DNA of 64,000 nt from Aquabacterium sp. (GTDB lineage Bacteria > Pseudomonadota > Gammaproteobacteria > Burkholderiales > Burkholderiaceae_C): assembly GCF_016195855.1 (NCBI RefSeq), contig NZ_JACPYU010000015.1, forward strand, positions 1 to 64,000, read 5' to 3'. This document shows positions 59,501 through 64,000 of the stretch, one piece after another (positions within the stretch are counted from its first letter, which is position 1; each line of letters starts with the position of its first letter). The notes under the pieces are model-generated. The model did no database searches. It had not been told where the DNA came from and saw only the letters and a list, made by a program, of their open reading frames with translations. Made by a program: the position numbers and the translations under genes.

Positions 59501-60428
59501 CGACGTCACACCATCAAACGGCGTCTGGAGCCTCGACCTCGCCACCGCCACCCCAACCAGCGGCACGCTCGCGCTACAGATTGGCCAGTCCTACACGGTC
59601 AGCACAGCCATCACGGACATCGCCGGCAACACGGGCAGCAATGCCGGTTCACTGTCCCTGGCGCCTCCACCCAACCCCACGCCAACGCCATCGCCCCTTC
59701 CGGTGAGCACGCCGATCGTCCCTCTGCCGCCGGAACAAGCCCCTTCCCCTCCCCCGTCACCAGCGCCGACCTTCCTTTCACCCGGCACACAAACCTTGCT
59801 GAGCGCCAACAGCCTGGACTCCGGGCCTGGCACCGTACTGGGCAACACACGCCCCGTGAACCCGCCAGCCCCCCGCAGCACCGACATCGGCACCCCATCG
59901 ACCAGCCCTCTGACTGCCACGCCCACGCTCACCCAAGGGGGCGAGGGGCACTTCCAGGTGATCGTGGTCGACAGGGCCGGTACCCAGGCTGACGCGGGTC
60001 TGGTCTTGATGCGCGGCATGAGCGATCAAGCCGTGGACGGCGCGGGCCGCACCACCATCACGGTCCCGGCCGATGCCTTTGCCTCAACCGACCCGAACGC
60101 CGTCATCCAGCTGAGTGCGCAGCAAGCCAACGGCCGGCCGCTGCCCAACTGGATCAGCTTCAACGCGCGCACCGGCCAGTTCGTCATGCAGGCGCCACCG
60201 GGTGTCAATGGTGAATTGGCCATCAAGGTCGTCGCACGCGACGCCCAAGGCCATGAGGTCTCATCGGTGTTCAAGGTCCGGATCAAGGCGAACCGCCCCG
60301 GCCAGACCCTGCTCGATGCGCCTGACGGGCACAGCGGGCGAGCAAGCCTGAGCGAACAGTTGCGCCAGGCGAGCAAGCCCGTACGACACCTGGCCAAGAC
60401 ACCCACCACGCCTGAGCGAGTAAGCTGA
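53580..60428 (+). CDS. Giant Ig-repeat adhesin-like protein with DUF4347-like domain
   Basis: A 2282-residue single frame with GAAGGAA upstream. No classical N-terminal signal peptide is visible. Residues 42-51 carry the motif LEQRFMFDGA seen at the start of other giant secreted proteins. Residues ~98-255 form a DUF4347-like domain with HILSHG (H150) and LFYGCDVG (C195), a spacing that recalls clan CD cysteine peptidases. Residues ~257-410 are a beta-rich domain. Then come ~14 bacterial Ig-like modules in four repeat classes (~410-1990), a Pro-rich linker (~2030-2065) and a C-terminal module (~2120-2237, LPNWISFNARTGQFVMQAPPGVNGELAIKV). There are no RTX nonapeptides. It is probably a cell-surface or released adhesin and the substrate of the surrounding export genes. 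Confidence 0.88.
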   Translation: MRTKFTPRPTVHPLSQHDLTHADAPRPGSQKMLRSALQPRALEQRFMFDGAAVADASHAAAQAASEAAALKALVDAPSAVEVRAAAPSRDVTRKEAVLVDTTLTDYKVLEQGIDAGKAIIEFNGTQDGLAQIAKWASVQTGYDALHILSHGVQGRVLLGKTDLDATTLASDAVKGELAIIGQAMHTGGDILFYGCDVGAGIEGQRLITTLAEATGTDVAASTDATGAARLGGDWALEAQTGTIDARALSIDSYAQVLAVTSFSSADPDMGYTTTSVTRTSGGQTFTFSGGVGIGGLGIDTTYNGVEAVYAYEGTAGGNDVKLTIAAPNGYTFDLSSFKAGAATGSVSIALTYGNNSTTSFSSSVSTSSLSTLTSFSTAINDVKQVVLTSTNFADFNDFDITDVKLYVPPPTVSDGYISITSSGSGSGGAYKIGDTVTASWNNTAGGQNQSGITGVTMDFSQFGGGSAVTATNSGGTWTASYLIAAGSVDASNRNVSVSASNSGGTTTTADTTNATVDSIAPTVTDAKVSISGASGPGGAFKIGDTVTATWNNTVATGDNNADTISSATVDFSAFGGGSAVSASNSSGTWTATYTITSGAIDATSRNVSVTATDNAGNTTTTADTTNATVDSIAPTITDARISISGASGNGGVYKIGDTVTATWNNTAGGDNNADTISGATVDFSAFGGGSAVSASNSSGTWTATYTIVAGAINNTSNRNVSVTATDNAGNTTTTADTTNATVDNVAPTTTVSTASFSNDTGSSSTDFITSTAAQTISGTLSANLQTGETVQVSLDNGSTWANASAAVGQNTWSLSGQTLSASNTLRVRLQDAAGNTGTASSQAYTLDTSAPAATSTPNMTAGTDSGTSNSDDLTSNTTPTFTGTAEAGSTVTLYDTDGSTVLGTATATGGNWSISSSALSEGSHTVTAKATDAAGNVSSASSGLSVAIDTSAPTSTALNTTTVTTSSATSTATIATLSATDTHAITYSLSVGNGTNDADNGSFTITGTSLKVGGASLTAGTYKIYVAATDAAGNAAYQAFTFTVVDAPGVSSIVRTGGAAATVAASGTSVSYTVTFDQAVTGVDTSDFSLTATGTASGSVASVTGSGTTYTVTVNTLSGDGTLRLDLNSSGTGIQNGGSVAILSGYTSGSTYTLDHTAPNAPSTPDMTTGTDSGTSSSDNITANTTPTFTGTAESGSTVTLYDTDGSTVLGTATATGGNWSVTSSALSAGSHTVTAKTTDAAGNVSSASSGLSATIDTSGPAVTSVAVPANGAYKAGNTLSFTVNTDEAVLVDTSGGTPRLSLTLGNTTVYASYASGSGTSALVFTYTVQAGDTDSDGMAVGALQTNGGTLTDTAGNAMTLTLNSVGSTTNVLVDTTAPVVNSVAVPANATYYDGQNLDFTVNLSEAVTVDATGGTPRIALTIGSTTVYASYLSGSGTDALTFRTTILSGQQDSDGIAMSGSLQLNGGTMLDAAGNSLTTTLNSVGSTAAVLVDAIAPDVTSVSASTANGGYKAGDTVDITVTFSKAVTVNTTGGMPTLVLNDGGVATYTSGSGSNTLVFSYTVGNGENTADLDYASTGALTLQGGTITDVNGSHQSAALTLATPGAANSLGANKAIVIDTTAPTITFSGLTLSADTGTSSTDFITRTASQTVSAMLSAGLGAGDVVYGSLDNGATWSDITNQVSGTTLSWSGVTLAGSDTLKLKVTDSVGNDGAATSQAYVLDTTAPTITFSNLGLSADAGNSATDFITNTAAQTISGTLSASLGAGDIVYGSLDNGATWTNITSHVSGTTLTWNGVTLSASNTLKLKVTDSAGNDGSVTSQAYVLDTSAPTITFSGITLSADTGTSSTDFITKTAAQTVGATLSAGLGAGDAVYGSLDNGATWSNITSKVSGTTLTWDGVTLTASSTLRLKVQDNAGNDGPISSQAYVFDNVAPTPATVTALSTTSTTPTLTGTATLAGGDTMTVTVGGATYDVTPSNGVWSLDLATATPTSGTLALQIGQSYTVSTAITDIAGNTGSNAGSLSLAPPPNPTPTPSPLPVSTPIVPLPPEQAPSPPPSPAPTFLSPGTQTLLSANSLDSGPGTVLGNTRPVNPPAPRSTDIGTPSTSPLTATPTLTQGGEGHFQVIVVDRAGTQADAGLVLMRGMSDQAVDGAGRTTITVPADAFASTDPNAVIQLSAQQANGRPLPNWISFNARTGQFVMQAPPGVNGELAIKVVARDAQGHEVSSVFKVRIKANRPGQTLLDAPDGHSGRASLSEQLRQASKPVRHLAKTPTTPERVS
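54809..55815 (+). repeat. Ig-like repeat class A, three ~336-bp copies
   Basis: Three tandem copies starting near 54809, 55142 and 55481 encode ~112-residue modules with the shared core YKIGDTVTATWNNT and VDFSAFGGGSAVSASNSSG. Copies 2 and 3 are very similar at DNA level. Confidence 0.85.
56126..57362 (+). repeat. Ig-like repeat class B, two copies flanking other modules
   Basis: Two ~315-bp copies (about 56126-56440 and 57043-57362) encode modules sharing TPTFTGTAE, GSTVTLYDTDGSTVLGTATA and DAAGNVSSASSGLS. They are separated by two different beta modules. Confidence 0.82.
57359..58440 (+). repeat. Ig-like repeat class C, three copies
   Basis: Three ~350-bp tandem copies encode modules of the pattern VTSVAVPANGAYKAGNTLSFTV ... 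GGTLTDTAGNAMTLTLNSVGS. The third is more divergent and contains NGENTADLDYASTGALTL, typical of cadherin/Ig adhesin repeats. Confidence 0.8.
58446..59380 (+). repeat. Ig-like repeat class D, three near-identical 312-bp copies
   Basis: Copies begin at 58446, 58758 and 59070, exactly 312 bp (104 codons) apart. Each encodes APTITFSG/N...LSAD ... GSLDNGATW ... VSGTTL ... SQAYVLDT. A diverged fourth copy lies at about 55820-56125. The high identity makes the array prone to recombination. Confidence 0.88.
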
Positions 60429-61828
60429 TGAGCGCCATGCTGCAACACTCGGCCGTCCAGCCGGTCGACCCGCTCCTGACCCTGCTGGAGTTGGCCCGCA
60501 AGGCCCGCTTGGCACGCGGCACCGACGAGTTGGCCTTCATCGCCGTCAACGACACGCACGCGCTGTGGCCCTACCGACAAGCCGCCTTGTGGATGCGTGA
60601 AAGCCGCATCCAGGCGCTTTCCGGCGTGGTCGACGTGGAGGCCAACGCGCCCTATGCCCTGTGGCTAGCGCGCCTGTGCAAGCATTTGCATGCCACGCTG
60701 AGTGAGGCCAGCGCCATCTCGGCCGTCGAGCTGCCTTCGGAGCTGGCGAGCGAATGGGCGGAGTGGCTGCCGCCCCATGGCTTGTGGTTACCCCTGCATG
60801 CCCCCGATCAAGGCGTATCCGGTCAGGGGCCAGCGGCAGGTGGCCTGCTGCTCGCCGCCGACACCCCCTGGCCCGACAACATCCTCCCGGCCCTGACCGA
60901 ATGGACTGACATCTGGCTGCACGCCTGGCAAGCCCTCGAAGCCGGCCAGACCGGATGGCTGGCTCGCTGGCCCGTCGCATCGCCAGGTACGCCAGCAAAG
61001 CCGCTTTGGCAGCGACGCACGCTGATCGCGGCCATCGCTGCAGCGGTGTGCGTCATCCCCGTGAAACTCTCCGTGCTGGCCCCCGGGGAACTCGTGCCCG
61101 TGAACCCGGCCGTGGTCCGCGCCCCACTGGACGGTGTGGTGACCCAATTCCATGTGCAACCCAATCAACGGGTCAAGGCCGGTCAGCCCTTGTTCAGCTT
61201 CGATCAAGTTGCCCTGGCCGCCCACCGTGACGTGGCCACACAGACCCTGGCCACGGCCCAAGCCGAATACCGTCAATTCGCGCAACAAGCCGTCTCCGAC
61301 GCAAGATCAAAAGCGCAACTGGCCGGGCTGCTCGGCCGCATCGAAGAAAAACAGGCAGAGGCCAGCTACCTGCAAGACCAGTTGCAGCGCGCCAGCGTGA
61401 GCGCGCCCCAAGATGGCATCGCGCTGTTCGACGACCCCACCGAATGGATAGGCAAGCCCGTGCAAACTGGTGAACGCGTGCTGCGCATCGCCGCGCCCGA
61501 TGACATCGAGGTGGAGGCCTGGCTGCCCATGGGTGACGCCATCCCGCTCGCCGAACACGCCCAGGTGGAGTTGTTCCTGGCTGCATCGCCCTTGCACCCA
61601 GTGAAGGCCGAGTTGCGCTACATCGCCCACGACGCGACCTTGCGCCCGGACGGCCAATACGCCTACCGCGTGCGCGCCCGACTCCAGCAACCCGCCGCTG
61701 CCGACACAGGCAAGGCCCAACGCATCGGCCTGAAGGGCACAGCCAAGCTCAGCGGTGAGTCCGTGCCACTGATCTACTGGGTGCTACGCCGCCCACTGGC
61801 CACCGTGCGCCAGACCCTGGGGTGGTGA
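60428..61828 (+). CDS. HlyD-family adaptor with GAF-like cytosolic N-terminus
   Basis: A 466-residue protein whose ATG shares one base with the giant gene's stop (TGATG). Residues ~15-170 form a GAF-like cytosolic domain (DELAFIAVNDTHALWPYRQAALWM, GLWLPLHAPDQG ... GGLLLAADTPW). One transmembrane helix follows at ~195-215 (LIAAIAAAVCVIPVKLSVLAPG). The periplasmic part is a HlyD adaptor (RAPLDGVVTQFHVQPNQRVKAGQPLFSF, hairpin, LQRASVSAPQDGIALFDD). A sensory-looking domain on an export adaptor is unusual and may gate or couple transport. The partner membrane protein is encoded immediately downstream with overlap. Confidence 0.86.
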   Translation: MSAMLQHSAVQPVDPLLTLLELARKARLARGTDELAFIAVNDTHALWPYRQAALWMRESRIQALSGVVDVEANAPYALWLARLCKHLHATLSEASAISAVELPSELASEWAEWLPPHGLWLPLHAPDQGVSGQGPAAGGLLLAADTPWPDNILPALTEWTDIWLHAWQALEAGQTGWLARWPVASPGTPAKPLWQRRTLIAAIAAAVCVIPVKLSVLAPGELVPVNPAVVRAPLDGVVTQFHVQPNQRVKAGQPLFSFDQVALAAHRDVATQTLATAQAEYRQFAQQAVSDARSKAQLAGLLGRIEEKQAEASYLQDQLQRASVSAPQDGIALFDDPTEWIGKPVQTGERVLRIAAPDDIEVEAWLPMGDAIPLAEHAQVELFLAASPLHPVKAELRYIAHDATLRPDGQYAYRVRARLQQPAAADTGKAQRIGLKGTAKLSGESVPLIYWVLRRPLATVRQTLGW

Positions 61829-63936
61829 CGCACATGCAAACCTGGCCTTCATTGCGCGAGGAACTGGCCCTGCTCCCCGGCCCCGTACTGGCCGACGGGC
61901 AACCCAGCCACACCCTGCACGACCCGGTACGCAACCAGTTCTTCCAGCTCGACTGGCCCACCTTCGAGGTACTTCGACGCTGGCACATGGGCTCGGCCGC
62001 CGGCATCGCACGTGACATCACCCGCCACACCCCCCTGCAACTCGCCGTGCAAGACGTGCTGCAGGTGCTCGACTTCTTCAAGCGCAACCAGTTGCTGCAA
62101 GTGCCACCGGGCGAAGCCGCCAGCCTGGCCCAGGCCCGCCAGCAAGGCCAGGGCAGCGTGTTCAAGCAGTTGCTGCACCACTACCTGTTCTTCCGCATCC
62201 CCCTGGTGCGCCCAGATGCCTGGCTCTCCGCCTGGGCACCCAGGCTGGCCTGGCTCTTCACGACCTGGTTCGCCTGCCTGACCTGCGCCGCGCTGGGCTG
62301 GGGTCTGCTGGAGGTCTATCGCCAATGGTCAAGCTTCACCACCACCCTGGTGGACACGCTGAGCTGGTCCGGCCTGCTGAGCTATGGCGTGGCCATCACC
62401 ATCGTCAAGGTGCTGCATGAGCTGGGCCATGCCTTCACCGCCAAGCGGCTTGGCTGCAAGGTACCCACCATGGGCGTGGCCTTTCTGGTGCTCTGGCCCG
62501 TGGCCTACACGGACACCAACGAAGTCTGGAAGCTCACACAACGACGGCAACGCGTGGCCGTGTGCGCAGCGGGCGTGCTCACCGAAATGGCCGTGGCCGC
62601 CTGGGCCACCCTGGCCTGGGCCCTGCTGCCCGCAGGCACCCCAAAAGCACTGGCCTTCGTGCTCGCCACCACCTCCCTGGCCAGCACCTTGCTGATCAAC
62701 ACCAGCCCCTTCATGCGCTTCGATGGCTACTTCCTGCTGTCCGACTGGCTGAGCATGCCCAATCTGCATGACCGCGCCTTTGCACTGGCCCGATGGCGCC
62801 TGCGCGAATGGCTCTTCAAACTCGGTGCCACGCCGCCTGAATACCTGCCCACCCGGCGCCGCATGGGCCTGATCTGTTTCGCCTTTGCCACCTGGGCCTA
62901 CCGCCTGGGTGTGTTCCTGGGCATTGCCGTGCTGGTCTACGCCTTCTTCATCAAGGCCGTGGGGATCATGTTGTTCGCAGTTGAGATTGGCTGGTTCGTG
63001 CTCAAGCCGCTGTGGCAAGAGCTGCGCGTCTGGCGCATGGCCTGGCCTGGCTTGCGCCAACACAAGCGCACCTGGTTCAGCATGAGCCTGCTGGGCGCGG
63101 CCTTCGCGCTGCTGTTCGCACCATGGCCCACGCGCCCCTCCGGCAGTGCCCTTCTGCGCCCCGCCGAGCAACTGGTGATCTACGCCCCGCCACACGCCCA
63201 ACTGCTCGACATGCCGGTGCGCGAAGGCCAGCACGTGCCAGCAGGCACCTTGCTGATGCGCATGGGTTCACCCGAACTCGCCAACCGCCTGCGCGCAGCC
63301 GACGCCCGTGCCGAGCAACTCGCCTGGCAATCCTCTGCCAGCGGCTTTGACAACGAGCAACGCGCCCGCTGGCAAGTGCTGCAAGCGCAAGCCAGCGCCG
63401 CCCAAGCAGACCAGGCCGCTGTGCAAGCCGATGCCCAGCGCTACGCGCCCAAAGCGCCCTTTGCCGGCGTACTGCGCGACGTGCCGCCCGAGCTCCAGCC
63501 CGGCGAATGGCTGGGGCACGACGAACCCGTCGCGCGCCTGGTGGCCGATCAAGGCCAGACCGTGATGGCCTACTTCGATGAAGACGACCTTGCCCGCATC
63601 CAGGCGGGTGACGTCGCTCACTTCTACGCGGACGACCCTGCCGGCCCCGTTGTGCGGCTGTCGCTGGCCAGCATCGAACCCGATGCACGCCGCACCTTGA
63701 ACGAACCCGAGTTGGTGCACCTCTTCGGCGGCGGCGTGCTCGTGCGCGAGAAGAACAACCAGTTTTACCCCGAGCGGCCGGTTTACCTGGTCAGCTTCAA
63801 GGTCTTGCAGGACGAGCCCGCCGCGTCACAGCACACCTGGCGCGGCAAGGTCGTGGTGCAGGGGGCATGGTCGGTGCCTGGGTGGCGCTACCTGCGCCAT
63901 GCGGCCGCGGTAATCCGGCGTGAAGCGGGTTTTTGA
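61822..63936 (+). CDS. M50 metalloprotease-like membrane protein with PqqD-like and HlyD-like domains
   Basis: A 704-residue polytopic protein. Residues ~10-95 resemble a PqqD/winged-helix domain (LHDPVRNQFFQLDWPTFEVLRRW ... VLQVLDFFKRNQLLQVP), which binds peptides in RiPP systems. The membrane core has the M50 zinc motif HELGH (H199, E200, H203) and a distal ligand in FDGY (D301), with about ten helices. Residues ~450-690 are a HlyD-like barrel-sandwich and hairpin (VIYAPPHAQLLDMPVREGQHVPAGTLL ... APFAGVLRDVPPELQPGEWL). GTG 61822 is the longest start; GTG 61825 (GTGA overlap with the previous stop) and ATG 61834 are alternatives. It occupies the place where a type I ABC transporter would be expected. 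Confidence 0.87.
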   Translation: MVTHMQTWPSLREELALLPGPVLADGQPSHTLHDPVRNQFFQLDWPTFEVLRRWHMGSAAGIARDITRHTPLQLAVQDVLQVLDFFKRNQLLQVPPGEAASLAQARQQGQGSVFKQLLHHYLFFRIPLVRPDAWLSAWAPRLAWLFTTWFACLTCAALGWGLLEVYRQWSSFTTTLVDTLSWSGLLSYGVAITIVKVLHELGHAFTAKRLGCKVPTMGVAFLVLWPVAYTDTNEVWKLTQRRQRVAVCAAGVLTEMAVAAWATLAWALLPAGTPKALAFVLATTSLASTLLINTSPFMRFDGYFLLSDWLSMPNLHDRAFALARWRLREWLFKLGATPPEYLPTRRRMGLICFAFATWAYRLGVFLGIAVLVYAFFIKAVGIMLFAVEIGWFVLKPLWQELRVWRMAWPGLRQHKRTWFSMSLLGAAFALLFAPWPTRPSGSALLRPAEQLVIYAPPHAQLLDMPVREGQHVPAGTLLMRMGSPELANRLRAADARAEQLAWQSSASGFDNEQRARWQVLQAQASAAQADQAAVQADAQRYAPKAPFAGVLRDVPPELQPGEWLGHDEPVARLVADQGQTVMAYFDEDDLARIQAGDVAHFYADDPAGPVVRLSLASIEPDARRTLNEPELVHLFGGGVLVREKNNQFYPERPVYLVSFKVLQDEPAASQHTWRGKVVVQGAWSVPGWRYLRHAAAVIRREAGF

Positions 63937-64000
63937 CGCGCCGGACTGATCAGCCCGCAGACATCAAGCGGGGCGCGGCATGCGCCGTGCTGGAGTGAGC

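Noticed and set aside
53580-60428. Tandem repeats considered as a CRISPR array or satellite DNA.
   Set aside because: Period is 312-350 bp, always a multiple of three, and the repeats encode Ig-like modules in one frame.
63950-64000. A 17-codon minus-strand open end (stop at 63952-63950) that could be the C-terminus of a gene beyond the window.
   Set aside because: Too short to judge; listed only as a possibility.

Overview
The window is 64 kb of high-GC chromosome from a betaproteobacterium of the order Burkholderiales. Gene content and order point to the Comamonadaceae / Sphaerotilus-Leptothrix-Aquabacterium neighbourhood: gyrA-(DUF2059)-serC-pheA-tyrA-aroA/cmk-rpsA-ihfB-lapA-lapB, yicC-gmk-rpoZ-spoT, rph-rdgB-hemW, comM / glnK-amtB, and gshA-kup-(benE)-gshB. 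The placement is inferred from synteny and protein character only. I see no rRNA, tRNA, insertion sequence or CRISPR array. Most of the window is core chromosome. The accessory-looking part is the right-hand 15 kb.

Layout. 1-2.4 kb: an edge-truncated secreted protein, a TVP38/DedA-like membrane protein, and a MerR-type HTH protein with a degenerate receiver domain. 2.5-7.4 kb: greB tail-to-tail with spoT, then rpoZ, gmk and yicC reading leftward. 7.4-9.3 kb: a Hanks-type kinase and PP2C phosphatase pair. 9.4-12.1 kb: rph, rdgB, hemW. 12.2-15.3 kb: two flavin split-barrel-like proteins (one with GAF and a C-terminal winged-helix-like domain) facing a hemerythrin-like protein and a small heme-copper-oxidase-like membrane protein. 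15.5-19.7 kb: fadD and a Tat-signal/GMC oxidoreductase pair. 19.8-33.3 kb: ompA, gyrA, the aromatic amino acid block, rpsA, ihfB and lapAB. 33.3-36.4 kb: a PCu(A)C copper chaperone, an orphan solute-binding protein and comM. 36.4-38.7 kb: glnK-amtB behind a sigma-54 promoter with two NtrC-type boxes. 38.9-44.4 kb: gshA, kup, benE, gshB. 44.3-47.0 kb: a two-component system. 47.1-49.0 kb: a Uup-type ABC-F ATPase.

The most interesting region is 49.2-63.9 kb. Seven co-directional, tightly spaced genes encode a TolC-like outer-membrane lipoprotein, a periplasmic HlyD/MFP adaptor, a signal-peptide-bearing tail-collar-domain protein, a Sel1-repeat protein, a 2282-residue Ig-repeat protein (DUF4347-like domain, LEQRFMFDG motif, no signal peptide, no RTX repeats), a second HlyD adaptor with a GAF-like N-terminus, and a polytopic M50-type zinc metalloprotease fused to a PqqD-like N-terminus and a HlyD-like C-terminus. 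This resembles a type I secretion locus in which the ABC transporter is absent and an M50-HlyD membrane protein occupies its place. I propose it as a candidate poorly described export system for a giant adhesin.

Three convergent gene pairs interlock their stop codons within 7-10 bp (greB/spoT, lapB/PCuAC, gshB/LuxR regulator).
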